DNA of 64,000 nt. It comes from UBA11051 sp964390495. Its GTDB lineage: Bacteria; Armatimonadota; Zipacnadia; Zipacnadales; UBA11051. The stretch spans positions 62,001 to 126,000 of the forward strand of contig CAYMIN010000008.1 in NCBI GenBank assembly GCA_964390495.1. The letters run 5' to 3'. The notes beneath the pieces are model-generated. The model ran no database searches, was not told where the DNA came from, and saw only the letters and a list, made by a program, of their open reading frames with translations. The position numbers and the translations under genes are program-made. This document shows positions 41,389-51,287 of the stretch, piece by piece; position 1 is the first letter of the stretch; the number at the start of each line of letters is the position of its first letter.

Positions 41389-42675
41389 ATGTCACATATC
41401 AGCACAAATCAAAAGCACGCTCTAGCGGTTCCCTATGCTGTGGCGATTTGTTGTTGCGTGTTGGGTCGCCCACAATGTTTTGCGGCAGGAGTGGAGCCGG
41501 GCGCCCCGCTGCTGACACAGTGGCGACAGGCAGTTGTCGAGCGAGTTCAAGGCTACGGCGAACGGCGCAAGCTGGCAGACTTCGGCTGGCCTAGAGGCCA
41601 GCTATGGCCCGGAGTCTGTATCGCCGGGAGCCGGTTGGTATGCCCGGCCTGCGCCCACTCGCAGGACGAGGAGTTGCGGGCATGGGCTCGGAAGATGGAA
41701 GCCAGGACTATCTGCAACTGGGATGATGATCGCTGGCTGCAGTTCTTTGAGGTCTCCAGAGACGAGCGAACCCCGCTCGGGGCCTTCCGTACGTCCGACG
41801 TATGCGTCGAGGACGGCGATTTTAGGCGGTATTGTGTGGTTGCCGGAGGCGATTCCCTCTATGCTTTGTTCCTGGATTGGTACCGGCCAATCATCAAGCA
41901 CGCTTACCGTTTCGTCCCCGGCCAGCCGCCTCAGGAAGTCCCAATTGAGGCCATACCCAACCGCGAGAGCATCCTTTTGGTAGATTCTGGGCAATGCTAT
42001 GGGTGTCCGAGCGAATATCGGCACTATGAGGGCCCGATCTCTCTGGTTGACGCAAATGGCTATGTGCATGCACGGGCTGTGCTGCCTGCAGATTGGGGGC
42101 TCTACGGCAGCCCACTGCGCAGCATCAAGGACACTGGCGAGCGGTTCCTGGTCGCCTTGAAGGGCGCCGAAGTATCTCACTGGCCGCGTCACGAAAGCTA
42201 TCTTGAGAAGATGCTGCTGATGGAGATTAAGCACGGGGTCAAAGAGCACGAGCCGGCGGCGTGCACACTGTTCGTCTCGGCCACAGAGCCGATCTTGCAG
42301 CTCTTGCCTGCGCTCGAACCCGAACGGGCCGAGATTATGGATATCGCGTTTCTGGGGGATTCAATCTACGGTCGCCTGGCTGTGAAGAAGGTGACCAGAT
42401 ATAGGTTCATCAGGGAGCGCGAAAAGCTCTCTTGCATTGAGCTTTGGGCGTACCGGAACGGGCATGGAGCGGCCTTGGTTGATCTGATCGCCTGGTACGC
42501 TGGGCCGCACCAGCATTTCCACTACTGGACAGATACCTACGGGGCGATTCACGAGACGATAATCCAGCGCAAGGGCCACTGGAATCCTCATTGGCAACTG
42601 GTGCCGGTCCCCTCAGGACCGGAGTGGTTCCTGTATGCCCGCGAGGACGGTATCTGGCAGGTGAAGCTGCCGTGA
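41389..42675 (+). CDS. Orphan protein, likely exported, unknown function
   Basis: A 428-residue protein I cannot place. The N-terminus (ALAVPYAVAICCCVLGRPQCFA) is hydrophobic with cysteines and may be a signal peptide. Two cysteine pairs, VCPAC near 85 and QCYGCPSE near 202, could bind metal or form disulfides. The rest is rich in Trp, Tyr and His (HQHFHYWTDTYG near 384). It contains no recognised domain or repeats. It lies 8 bases after birA and 6 before a deacetylase, followed by a glycosidase-like gene, which hints at a cell-surface glycan role. The ribosome site is weak (AAGGCGA). Confidence 0.6.
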   Translation: MSHISTNQKHALAVPYAVAICCCVLGRPQCFAAGVEPGAPLLTQWRQAVVERVQGYGERRKLADFGWPRGQLWPGVCIAGSRLVCPACAHSQDEELRAWARKMEARTICNWDDDRWLQFFEVSRDERTPLGAFRTSDVCVEDGDFRRYCVVAGGDSLYALFLDWYRPIIKHAYRFVPGQPPQEVPIEAIPNRESILLVDSGQCYGCPSEYRHYEGPISLVDANGYVHARAVLPADWGLYGSPLRSIKDTGERFLVALKGAEVSHWPRHESYLEKMLLMEIKHGVKEHEPAACTLFVSATEPILQLLPALEPERAEIMDIAFLGDSIYGRLAVKKVTRYRFIREREKLSCIELWAYRNGHGAALVDLIAWYAGPHQHFHYWTDTYGAIHETIIQRKGHWNPHWQLVPVPSGPEWFLYAREDGIWQVKLP

Positions 42676-42681
42676 CTGCGC

Positions 42682-44634
42682 ATGGCTAGCGCCTTGGGAG
42701 AACATTCATCCGCCAGGTGGCTGCTGGGCATGGCGGCCTGTTTGCTGGGTGCCCTGTGGCTGCTGCCGGCGTCCCCGGCTAGCGGCGCCTCGGCGCTGAC
42801 TGAGGGTGGCCGGCTGCTCACCGCCGGCAAGTACACCGAGGCCGAGGCGATTTTCCGCGAGGCCGACCAGCAGGATGCTCAGTGCGCGGTGGCCCGGGCC
42901 GGTCGCGGCGCCGCGCTGCTGTTCAACGGCGATGCCGAGGCCGCCGACGAGGCTTTTACCGAAGCGCTGGCGCTGGACCCCAACTGCGTCTCGGCGCTGT
43001 TGGGCCGGGGCGCGGCCCAGTACTACCAGCGGCGCATCCAGGACGCCATGGCCTCATATCGCCAGGCGCTTGCCTATGACACGCCGTATCGGCCGCAGAT
43101 CCGCGCCTGTGTCGCCCATCTGGCCTGCACGGCCGGCTTCTATCGCGCCGCCGAGATGGAGAGCCAGAGCGCCCTGGCGGCTGATGAGGACTGCGAGCTT
43201 GCCTGCCAGGTCTTGGCCGCGGCTTGCCTGGCCCAGCAGCGCCCGGCGCCGGCCCTGAAGGCCCTGACCCAGCCGCTCGGCGAGACCGCCGCCGCCTACC
43301 CCGGACTGACGGCCCAGTCGCCGATCTTCGCCCCCGTCACGGCCTACTATGCCGATCATGGGCTTGACGAGAGTGTGCGTTTGGCGGCTCTGGCCCACGT
43401 GGGGGTACACTCCACGGCGCAGGTGGCGCAGTATATCCAGCCCGCGCCGGTGGAGTTGGGACCTGAGAATGCCCACGGATTGCAGATCCAGTGGCCCAAG
43501 CCTGGTGCTCGTGTCAGTGGCGCCATCGAGGTCAGCGTCGCCGCCCCGGCCGACCTACAGATAGACTATATCACCCTGCTGCTCGACAACCGCTTCGTGG
43601 GTATCAGCAACAGCCAGCCATACCGGGTTTATGTGGACACCCGTCTGGGCGACGAGGGCCTCCAGCAGCTCCGCTGTGAGGCCTACGGGCCGGACGGAAA
43701 GATTGTTGCGGAGGCTTCGCTGCTGATTACTGTAATCAATGGCAGCCGCACGCTGATGGCGGAGGAGCTAGCGGCTCGGGCCGAGCTCGGTCTGTTCCTG
43801 CAGCACTGCCTGCTGCTGCGCGCCGATCCGCTGTTACGGTCCCAGCTTTGTGGCCGGGCTTTGGAGATGGCCGGGCGGATGCCGGAGGCGTTGGCTGCCT
43901 ATGAGTACGGTTTCTCCTACAATCCCCAGCTCCCTAGTCTGCGCGCTGATCTGCTCTTGGCCTACCACCAGCTAGGCCTGCTGCAGGACCGCCCGCAGGA
44001 GATTCACCGCCTTAGCACCGGCGGCCGACGCATCGCTTTGACCTTTGATGACGGCCCGCACCCGGTGCTGACGCCGGTGATACTTGACCTGCTCGACCGC
44101 TACCATGCCAAGGCCACCTTCATGCTGGTCGGCAAGCAGGCTGAGACCTATCCCGAGCTGGTCCGGCTGATCGTCGAGCGGGGCCATGAACTGGGCAATC
44201 ACTCTTACAGCCATCGCAATCTCACCCGCCTCAGCCAGCTTGAGATCGAGCGCGAGCTGGTGATGACACGCCAGGTCATTCGCCGTGCCTGTGGCGAGTT
44301 CGTGACCCTGTTCCGTCCGCCGGGCGGCCATTACAACGCCTGCGTGCGCCAGGCCGCCCAGATTACCGGCTTCACCACCGTCTTCTGGAACGAGAACATC
44401 GGCAGTTACAAGGGCCGCCCTGCTGATGAAATCTGCCAGTCAATGCTTACCAAAATCGGCCATAGCAACATCATCCTCCTTCACAACGGCTATGACGAGA
44501 CTCCTGAGGTTCTGCCCCTGCTGCTGCCCGAGCTGCACCAGCGCGGCTATCGCATGGACACGGTATCGGCCCTGACTTCGCATCAGCCATTCTCGCTCAG
44601 CGACCTGGCGGCTAGCGCGCCGGTGGGGTGGTAG
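42682..44634 (+). CDS. TPR-polysaccharide deacetylase (NodB) fusion, secreted
   Basis: A 650-residue exported protein. Signal peptide (LLGMAACLLGALWLLPASPASG), several TPR-like helical repeats (about 45-240), a beta-rich middle part (IQWPKPGARVSGAIEVSVAAP ... RFVGIS, about 270-340), a second TPR stretch, and a C-terminal NodB domain: IALTFDDGPHP near 452, ELGNHSYSHRNLT near 505 (metal HxxxH), LFRPPGGHYN near 545 and VFWNENIGSYKG near 568. It should deacetylate GlcNAc-containing polymers in the periplasm or outside. It is between the orphan gene and the GH-like gene with very short gaps. Confidence 0.85.
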   Translation: MASALGEHSSARWLLGMAACLLGALWLLPASPASGASALTEGGRLLTAGKYTEAEAIFREADQQDAQCAVARAGRGAALLFNGDAEAADEAFTEALALDPNCVSALLGRGAAQYYQRRIQDAMASYRQALAYDTPYRPQIRACVAHLACTAGFYRAAEMESQSALAADEDCELACQVLAAACLAQQRPAPALKALTQPLGETAAAYPGLTAQSPIFAPVTAYYADHGLDESVRLAALAHVGVHSTAQVAQYIQPAPVELGPENAHGLQIQWPKPGARVSGAIEVSVAAPADLQIDYITLLLDNRFVGISNSQPYRVYVDTRLGDEGLQQLRCEAYGPDGKIVAEASLLITVINGSRTLMAEELAARAELGLFLQHCLLLRADPLLRSQLCGRALEMAGRMPEALAAYEYGFSYNPQLPSLRADLLLAYHQLGLLQDRPQEIHRLSTGGRRIALTFDDGPHPVLTPVILDLLDRYHAKATFMLVGKQAETYPELVRLIVERGHELGNHSYSHRNLTRLSQLEIERELVMTRQVIRRACGEFVTLFRPPGGHYNACVRQAAQITGFTTVFWNENIGSYKGRPADEICQSMLTKIGHSNIILLHNGYDETPEVLPLLLPELHQRGYRMDTVSALTSHQPFSLSDLAASAPVGW

Positions 44635-44645
44635 CTGCCTTGAGA

Positions 44646-47366
44646 ATGCCTCAGCCGACCTTGTCATTTTTCTTCGCGTCAGCGCTTCTCATCGGCCTGC
44701 TGCTTGCCGCTTGGGGGCAGGCTGCAGCCGCGCCCGCTCTCGACCCGGTATTCGTCAACTACCTGGCTCAGCTCGATTACAACCACGCCCAGTTCGTTGA
44801 TGCCGGTGTCATAGATTTCTCCTATCTCCATGGCCGTGAGGCGGGCCGGCGCGGCTTCCTATTCACCGGCACCGACGGCCATTTCTATTTCGAGGACGGC
44901 ACTCGGGGCAGATTCTGGGGCCTGAATGTCGCCAAAGATTCGGTCTTTCAGCCACCGGAGCGCATTGACCAGGCCGTCGCCGCCATCTCCCGGGCCGGCT
45001 TCAACCTCGTCCGCATCCATCATATTGACGGCGTGGAGGGGCTGCTGCCTCTGGAGCGTGCCGGTGATCCCCAGCGCCTTGACCCCGAGAAGCTCGACTG
45101 TGTTGACTACTGGATATTCCGGCTGAAGCAGGCCGGCATCTATGTCTATCTCGACTTGCTCGATTTCCGGACCTTCAGCGAGACCGAGGGTGTTACCAAT
45201 GCCGCTGCGCTGGGCCGTGCCGCCAAGCCTTACGCCGTCTTCGACAATACCCTCATCGAGCTGCAGCAGCAGTATGCCCGCCGGCTGCTCATCGAGCACG
45301 TCAATCCCTACACCGGTCTGACCTACGCCCAGGACCCGGCCATCGCCATGATCGAGATCTGCGACGAAAACGGCCTCTACTTCGCCCGCAAGCGCTGGGG
45401 CGATCTGGTCGAGCCGTACCGCAGCCAACTGCGCCGCCAGTTCAACCAGTGGCTGATCGAGCGCTACGGCGACACCCCGACCTTGGCCGAGGCCTGGACT
45501 GATGTCGAGGGCCATGAGGGGCTGCTGGCCGGCGAAAGCCTGGAGGAAGGCACGGTCTGGCTGTTCCCGGAGGCCGGGATGCCGGCCAAGTTCCCGGCGG
45601 CCCAGGCCGGCGAGAGTCAGCGCCTGCAGCGTGGCCGTGCCGCCGACCGCCGCCTGTTCATCAACAGCGTACATGCCGAGTATCTGCGCCGCCTCAGCAC
45701 CTATCTGCGCCGTCGTGGCGTCCAGGTCCCGATCACGGCCGTGCTCGACTTCAACCACGTCGCCGACATGCGCACCGTGGCTGACCAGCTCGATTTCATC
45801 GGCACCAATTTCTACTACGACCATCCCTCCTGGCGCGCCGGCAACGAGTGGCATCTGCCGGCCTTCCATGAGGACCTCAATCCGCTGGCTGATACCCGCA
45901 CCGAGACCTTCATCCCTCGCACGCTGGTCAGTCGCGTATGGGGCCGCGCCTCGGTAGTGCGCGAATGGAACGTGTGCTGGCCGAATCGTCACCGCGCTGC
46001 CGGTATGGTCGAGGCCGCCGCCTACAGCGCCCTCCAGGACCTCGACGCGGTGATACTCTTCACCTATGACCTGCTCGATGCCAAGCACCGCGTGGAGTTT
46101 TTTGATGTCCGCCGCGATCCCACGCGCTGGGGCCTGATGGGACTTTGCGCTCGTATCTTCCTGCAGGGCGACCTGCGACCGGCTCGCTACCGCGTCGCGA
46201 TGGGCTTCTCCAAAGTGGACAGCTTCTATCCCACCTGGCAGCCGATGCCCACGGAGGCCTACAAGCTGGGATGGGTCTGTGGATTCCACACGCTCTTTTT
46301 CGACGAGAAGGCTCCCGCCGGCGGTCCGGACTTGCTGATGGCCTCGGGCCGCTCCGCCGGCGGCGTCTATGACCGCGACAATACGCTCATCTGCAGCAAC
46401 TGGGACGCCGAGGACCTGCTCGACCACCAGCGCGACCAAAGCCTCGAGCACAAGAGCGGCTATCAGGTCGCGACCGTTCCCGGAGATTATGTTTATTACA
46501 CCTTCGGCGGCACCATGTTCTCCGCCGGCCACAAGGACCGCTTGCAGACCGATCCCGCCTTCCTGGTGGCGGATGTCAAGGCCCAGGACTTGCGCCCTAT
46601 CGGCATTGATGCCGCCGGCGAAGGCTGTGTCGGCTTTCGCGATGTGCGCCGCAACAATTATGTATTCCGACGGCTCACGGCTCATCAGAAGCTGCGGGTG
46701 GCGCTGGATGCCCTCGGCCAGATCTTCGGCGCACCCATTTCCCACGATTACGTCAACACCGGTGTGTACAGGTCCGATACTGGCCAGATTACTCGCGACC
46801 TCAACGCCGGCTTGCTGAGGGTTGATGCCCCTTGTTTGCACGCGGTGGCGGGCGCTCTCAGCAACTCCGCCGGGGCCAAGACTTCGCAGTTGCAGGTGAC
46901 CACTGCCTCCCCAACCGGCGCGGTTATCTGGGCAAGTCTTGACGGCAAGTCGCCTACGGCGTCGCAGCATTGGGTACTCAAGATGGCGACGGTGGCGGCC
47001 AATACCGGCCAGAGCATGAGGCTGCATTACTCGAACGCTGAGAAGACCGTCTATGTGCTGGAGCAGCTGGGTGACGCGCCGATTACGACGCTGGCGGAGA
47101 AGACCTCGCGGCCCACGGTGGTATCCCTGGCCGGGCGCGAGGTCTTGCGCATCTATCTGCAAAACGGCACCTGGGAGTTGGTCTATGAGCAGAGCCGCTA
47201 TTACCTCTCATGCGACACCGCCGGTGTGCAGGTGGAGCTCCCCGGCTTAGGGCCGACGGTCAGCGTGGCTGCGGTAACTGATGGTGCGCCCGCATCGCCG
47301 CAGTCACAGCCTCAGCCCTTCGCCTATCCGCAGGCCTTCACCTTAGTACTGGTAACTCGCCCTTGA
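44646..47366 (+). CDS. Large secreted glycoside hydrolase-like protein (TIM-barrel, GH5/GH-A-like)
   Basis: About 906 residues with signal peptide (LSFFFASALLIGLLLAAWGQAAA). RFWGLNVAKDSVFQPPERIDQAVAAISRAGFNLVRIHHIDGV (near 85-130) and LTYAQDPAIAMIEICDENGLY (near 230-250, with Glu-Asn as candidate acid/base) resemble GH5 clan-A barrels; VVREWNVCWPNRHR near 437 offers the second Glu. The C-terminal 350 residues form beta-rich domains of unknown type. Start uncertain: GTG 44628, TTG 44640 and ATG 44646 are in frame, overlapping or touching the deacetylase stop. It probably cooperates with the deacetylase on a beta-linked glycan. Confidence 0.72.
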   Translation: MPQPTLSFFFASALLIGLLLAAWGQAAAAPALDPVFVNYLAQLDYNHAQFVDAGVIDFSYLHGREAGRRGFLFTGTDGHFYFEDGTRGRFWGLNVAKDSVFQPPERIDQAVAAISRAGFNLVRIHHIDGVEGLLPLERAGDPQRLDPEKLDCVDYWIFRLKQAGIYVYLDLLDFRTFSETEGVTNAAALGRAAKPYAVFDNTLIELQQQYARRLLIEHVNPYTGLTYAQDPAIAMIEICDENGLYFARKRWGDLVEPYRSQLRRQFNQWLIERYGDTPTLAEAWTDVEGHEGLLAGESLEEGTVWLFPEAGMPAKFPAAQAGESQRLQRGRAADRRLFINSVHAEYLRRLSTYLRRRGVQVPITAVLDFNHVADMRTVADQLDFIGTNFYYDHPSWRAGNEWHLPAFHEDLNPLADTRTETFIPRTLVSRVWGRASVVREWNVCWPNRHRAAGMVEAAAYSALQDLDAVILFTYDLLDAKHRVEFFDVRRDPTRWGLMGLCARIFLQGDLRPARYRVAMGFSKVDSFYPTWQPMPTEAYKLGWVCGFHTLFFDEKAPAGGPDLLMASGRSAGGVYDRDNTLICSNWDAEDLLDHQRDQSLEHKSGYQVATVPGDYVYYTFGGTMFSAGHKDRLQTDPAFLVADVKAQDLRPIGIDAAGEGCVGFRDVRRNNYVFRRLTAHQKLRVALDALGQIFGAPISHDYVNTGVYRSDTGQITRDLNAGLLRVDAPCLHAVAGALSNSAGAKTSQLQVTTASPTGAVIWASLDGKSPTASQHWVLKMATVAANTGQSMRLHYSNAEKTVYVLEQLGDAPITTLAEKTSRPTVVSLAGREVLRIYLQNGTWELVYEQSRYYLSCDTAGVQVELPGLGPTVSVAAVTDGAPASPQSQPQPFAYPQAFTLVLVTRP

Positions 47367-47444
47367 GATTCTTGCAGGAAGCCGCCTGTCGGAAGATGAA
47401 ATGGAGGCTGCACCAGGTAGTTCGCAATGTGCAGGGAGGACGCC

Positions 47445-48854
47445 ATGTCAGACTCGCGGTTCGACAATGTATCGCCGCTGGACTTCCGCTACTACGGTCC
47501 CGATGACCGGCTTCGGGCCATGCTGGACCCTTACGTGACCGAGCGGGGTCGCGTCCATAGCGAGGCAATGGTCGAGGCGGCCGCGGTCGCAGTCCTGGCC
47601 CGTCGCGGCGTCTGTTCGCAGGCCGTGGCCGATGAGGTTGCCGCCGCTGCCGAGGCCGTCTCAGCGGAGGCCGTGGCCCATGAGGAGGCGCGCATTCATC
47701 ACAATATCCGCGCTCTGGTCAACGTCCTGCGCAGCCAGGTCAGCGATGCAGCCAAGCCCTACGTGCACCTCTGCCTGACCAGCTTTGATGTGATTGACAC
47801 GGCGGTGGCGTGGCGGCTGCAGCAGGCGGCTTACCGGGGGATACTTCCACAACTGGCCGAGCTTCAGCGCGTGCTGCTAGACCTGGCCCGCCGCGAGGCC
47901 GACCGTCTTCAGATCGGTCGCACCCACGGCCAGCATGCCGTCCCGATTACCTTCGGCTTCGCCCTGGTCGGCTTTGTCAGCCGGCTGGGCGGGCGGATCG
48001 AGGCAATTAAGGCGGCCGCCGACAACCTCTGCGGCAAAATCAGCGGAGCCGTCGGCGCCTACAATGCCAGCGCCTTGTTTTTCGATGACCCGGATGCGTT
48101 CGAAGCCGAGGTCTTAGCCGAGTTGGGCCTCAAAGCCTCGCCCAGTTCCACGCAGATAGTCGAGCCGGAGCCGGTGGCTGATTACTATCATGCGCTGATC
48201 TCCACTTTCGGCGTCCTGGCCGATCTGGCTGATGACATGCGCCACTTGCAGCGCACCGAGATCGCCGAGGTGGGGGAGAAGTTTGAGGCCGAGCAGGTTG
48301 GCTCCTCGACCATGCCGCACAAGCGCAATCCCTGGAACTTCGAGAATGTCAAGAGCATGTGGAAGGCCTTTATGCCCCGGATGGTCACGGTCTATGCCGA
48401 CCAGCTCTCCGAGCACCAGCGCGATTTGAGCAATTCGGCTTCCTCGCGCTTCAATCCGGAGATAATCGTGGCCCTGGCCAACAGTGTCCAGCGGCTGAGA
48501 GGAATCATGTCGAAGCTGGTCACTGACGAAGCGCGGATGGCGCGGAACTTCGCGATGACTTCGGGGATGGTGGCCGCTGAGCCGGCGTACATTCTGCTGG
48601 CGGCGCACGGTCATCCCGACGCTCACGAGACGATGCGCAAGCTGACCTTACAGGCTCAGGCCAGCGGCCGGCCGTTGTGGGACCTGCTTTGCGAAGACGA
48701 GGCCTTGGCTCCTTACCTGCAGCAGTTGACCGAGGCGCAGCGGGCGATCTTGCAGGACCCGGCGGCCTACACGGGGATTGCGGCCGACAAGACCAGGGCC
48801 CTGTGCGACGACTACGAGCGCCGCTTAGCGGTACTGATGGACGAGCTAGAATGA
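47445..48854 (+). CDS. purB: Adenylosuccinate lyase
   Basis: A 469-residue fumarase-superfamily lyase. The signature loop GSSTMPHKRNPWNFENV near 284-300 matches adenylosuccinate lyase, with LTSFDVIDTA near 113 and GRTHGQHAVPITFGF near 155 carrying the catalytic His. It acts twice in purine synthesis (SAICAR and adenylosuccinate cleavage). ATG 47445 follows GGGAGGA by about 6 bases; an earlier ATG at 47427 has no site. It is downstream of the glycosidase-like gene with a 78-base gap. Confidence 0.93.
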   Translation: MSDSRFDNVSPLDFRYYGPDDRLRAMLDPYVTERGRVHSEAMVEAAAVAVLARRGVCSQAVADEVAAAAEAVSAEAVAHEEARIHHNIRALVNVLRSQVSDAAKPYVHLCLTSFDVIDTAVAWRLQQAAYRGILPQLAELQRVLLDLARREADRLQIGRTHGQHAVPITFGFALVGFVSRLGGRIEAIKAAADNLCGKISGAVGAYNASALFFDDPDAFEAEVLAELGLKASPSSTQIVEPEPVADYYHALISTFGVLADLADDMRHLQRTEIAEVGEKFEAEQVGSSTMPHKRNPWNFENVKSMWKAFMPRMVTVYADQLSEHQRDLSNSASSRFNPEIIVALANSVQRLRGIMSKLVTDEARMARNFAMTSGMVAAEPAYILLAAHGHPDAHETMRKLTLQAQASGRPLWDLLCEDEALAPYLQQLTEAQRAILQDPAAYTGIAADKTRALCDDYERRLAVLMDELE

Positions 48855-49298
48855 CAAGACTGTTGCGTAGCGCTACGCGGCCGGCGACTGTGATGGCGAG
48901 TCCAGTCAGACCTATAATCCATAATCGCAGCGGTCGGGTGTTTGGCCCACCTATCCCCCTTTTGCTTCCCCCTTCCCGGGTACCCACGCCAAAGGCGTGG
49001 GTGAGGAAGGGGGTTAGGGGGTTAGGAAACATAATTGCGTGGGTCGGGCAAGCCGAAAGGCAACGTCTCAGCCTTTTGGCGCGTAGGTCGGGCTTTCCAG
49101 CCCGACGCCGTTGCCTTTGAGTCGTTTGGAGGGGCCGCATACGAGGCGGAAGCTTAGCTTCCGCCGAGAATCCGGCCCAGCCGTTGTCGTTGTCCCCTCT
49201 CCCTGGGAGAGGGCCAGGGTGAGGGCCGCCGTTGCCCCGTCGCTTGCGCCCGATTGCAGACATAGTCATACCTAATCCCCTCAACAGGGAGGTGGCCC
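48855..49298. repeat. Intergenic region with E, A and B family repeats in a row
   Basis: About 440 bases without a gene. Family E (GGGTACCCACGCCAAAGGCG then TGGGTGAGGAAGGGGG, 48978-49015), family A (GCGTAGGTCGGGCTTTCCAG then CCCGACGCCGTTGCC, 49080-49115), and a complete family B (GAGGGGCCGCATACGAGGCG, palindrome GGAAGCTTAGCTTCC, GAATCCGGCCCAGCCGTTG and a GAGAGGG tail, 49129-49240) follow each other. The purB downstream end has no clear terminator other than these palindromes. Confidence 0.8.
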
Positions 49299-50816
49299 GT
49301 GTCACTGCTAGGCCTTGACATCGGCAGCACCGGCGTAAAGGCGGTCGCCTTCGATCCCCAGGGCGCGATCGTGGCCCAGGCCTACCGTGAGTATCCGGCG
49401 CAGTACCCTAGGCCTGGCTGGATTGAGTTGGACCCCGCCCAGGTCTGGGATGCTATCTTGGCCGTGCTCAACGAGATTGCCGCGAGCACCGCCGGCGATC
49501 CGGCCCAGGCCTTGTGCATGTCCACGATGGGGGAGGCGATCACCCCAATTGACGCCGACGGGGAGTACCTATACAACACCATCATGTCGGCTGACGGGCG
49601 CGCGCTGTCGCAGGCCAAGTCATGGCGCGAAACGCTAGGGGCCGAGCGCGTTTTCGAGATCACCGGCATGCCGCTGCACCCTAGCTTCTCGATCAACAAG
49701 CTGATGTGGCTGCGCGAAAACCAGGCGCAGGTCCACCGGTGCGTCAGCAAGTACCTGATGTGGCCGGACCTGGTGACTTTCAAGCTGGGCTTGCCGCCGC
49801 GGATTGACTACAGCCTGGCCGGGCGCACGATGGCGCTCGACATCAGGAAGAAGCAGTGGTCGCCGGAGATGCTGGAGGTCGCAGGCATAGATATGGAGCT
49901 GCTGGCCGAGCCGATCGCTCCGGGCGAGGTAATCGGCCCACTCGGCTCTCGGGGGGCCGAGCTGACCGGTTTGCCGGCGGAGTGTCTGGTGGTCGCCGGC
50001 GGCCACGATCAGCCGATGAATGCTCTCGGCGGCGGAGTCATCCGTCAGGGCCAGGCGGTTGACGGCATGGGCACCGTCGAGTGCGTCACCACCGCCTTCG
50101 AGGAGCCGATGCTCACCGCGCCGATGCGCAAGTGGAACTACTGCTGCTATCCACACGTGGTCGCGGGCATGTATGTCACCCTCGGCTATAATTACACTTC
50201 CGGCCGTCTGCTGCGCTGGTATCGGGACAATTTTGCCCTCTACGAGACCGCCCAGGCCCAGCGGGAAAGAGTTGACGTCTATGATGTAATCGTCTCCGAT
50301 CTTCCCGCCGCGCCCACCGGCGTGCTGGTACTGCCTTACCTGGCCGGCTCCGGCACGCCCTATCTGGACCCTGAGGCCAGCGGCGCCTTTCTGGGATTGA
50401 CCTTAGCCGCCGATCGCAAGACCGTGGTCAAGGCGATTCTCGAAGGCACCTGTTACGAGCTGAATCTGAACCTAATTCGGATGGCCGAGGGCGGCGTCAA
50501 TATCGGCCGATTGCGGGCCACCGGTGGCGGCAGCAAAAGCCCGCTGTGGCTCCAGATCAAGGCTGACATCACCGGCCGCGAGGTCGTCACCCTCAATGTC
50601 AGTGAGAGCGGCTGTCTGGCCGGGGCGATGCTGGGCGGCGTGGCGGCCGGCGTCTATCGTGATTTGCAGCAGGCCGTCGCCGGCCTTGTCGAGGAGCAGG
50701 ATACTTACCAGCCGGACCCCGCCAGGCATCGGCAGTACCAGCAGCTTTTCGCGATCTACAAAAACGCGTGGCCGGCAATCGCCGAGCTGGCCCACAAGCT
50801 TCGCCGGCAGGAGTGA
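49299..50816 (+). CDS. FGGY-family carbohydrate kinase (xylulokinase-like)
   Basis: A 505-residue kinase. N-terminal GLDIGSTGVKAVAFD, the phosphate-2 GGHDQPMNALGGG near 233 with the catalytic Asp, and the adenosine motif RATGGGSKSPLWLQIKADITG near 406 define the FGGY family. FDPQG, YPRPGWIE and SGTPYLDPEASG resemble xylulokinase and related pentulose/erythritol kinases. GTG 49299 follows GGGAGGTGG. No isomerase or transporter for a specific sugar is adjacent, though two half-size EamA genes follow. Substrate not certain. Confidence 0.82.
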   Translation: MSLLGLDIGSTGVKAVAFDPQGAIVAQAYREYPAQYPRPGWIELDPAQVWDAILAVLNEIAASTAGDPAQALCMSTMGEAITPIDADGEYLYNTIMSADGRALSQAKSWRETLGAERVFEITGMPLHPSFSINKLMWLRENQAQVHRCVSKYLMWPDLVTFKLGLPPRIDYSLAGRTMALDIRKKQWSPEMLEVAGIDMELLAEPIAPGEVIGPLGSRGAELTGLPAECLVVAGGHDQPMNALGGGVIRQGQAVDGMGTVECVTTAFEEPMLTAPMRKWNYCCYPHVVAGMYVTLGYNYTSGRLLRWYRDNFALYETAQAQRERVDVYDVIVSDLPAAPTGVLVLPYLAGSGTPYLDPEASGAFLGLTLAADRKTVVKAILEGTCYELNLNLIRMAEGGVNIGRLRATGGGSKSPLWLQIKADITGREVVTLNVSESGCLAGAMLGGVAAGVYRDLQQAVAGLVEEQDTYQPDPARHRQYQQLFAIYKNAWPAIAELAHKLRRQE

Positions 50817-50828
50817 GTGTAACTCACA

Positions 50829-51287
50829 ATGAGTCCTGAGGTTATCATCGCAGCACTAATCAGTCTGGTTCTCTGGGGCGTCGGTGGAGTCTTCGACAAG
50901 CTGGCGCTCAATGCCATGCGCGGGCTCTCGCCGGTGACTGCGGTGATGGCGCGGATGCCTTTTGCCGTGCTGGTTGTCGGCATTGCGGGTTGGTACATGG
51001 GCATGTGGGATGATCTGCAGCGGATGGCCCCGATGACCTTTATCTATTTGGCCGCCAGTGCGCTGCTGGCAGCGGTGTTAGGGCAGGCGGCCTATTTCTT
51101 TGCAGCCGGCGGCGGCGAGATCTCCAAGGTGGTCGTCTTCACCTCCGCATGGCCTCTGGTGACGGTATTTGTAGCGGCGGCCTGGCTAGGGGAGAGTCTG
51201 GCCTGGCAGAAGCTGCTGGGAACTGCCTTGGTCATCAGCGGCCTGATGGTCCTCGCTATCCCCGGCAAGCCCAGAGAAAAATCATAA
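50829..51287 (+). CDS. Half-size EamA/DMT transporter subunit 1
   Basis: A 152-residue membrane protein with about five hydrophobic helices, equal to one EamA domain rather than the usual two. SLVLWGVGGVFDKLALNAMRGLSPVTAV and KVVVFTSAWPLVTVFVAAAWLGESLAWQKLLGTALVISGLMVL match the EamA domain, including the GE.. segment. It starts 12 bases after the FGGY kinase, so it is probably in that operon. A second half-size protein lies at 51675. Such pairs form dimers in the small multidrug/EamA families. Substrate unknown. Confidence 0.8.
   Translation: MSPEVIIAALISLVLWGVGGVFDKLALNAMRGLSPVTAVMARMPFAVLVVGIAGWYMGMWDDLQRMAPMTFIYLAASALLAAVLGQAAYFFAAGGGEISKVVVFTSAWPLVTVFVAAAWLGESLAWQKLLGTALVISGLMVLAIPGKPREKS

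Noticed and set aside
44859..47162. 767-residue open frame on the minus strand
   Set aside because: Antisense shadow of the glycosidase-like gene, without ribosome site or conserved domains.
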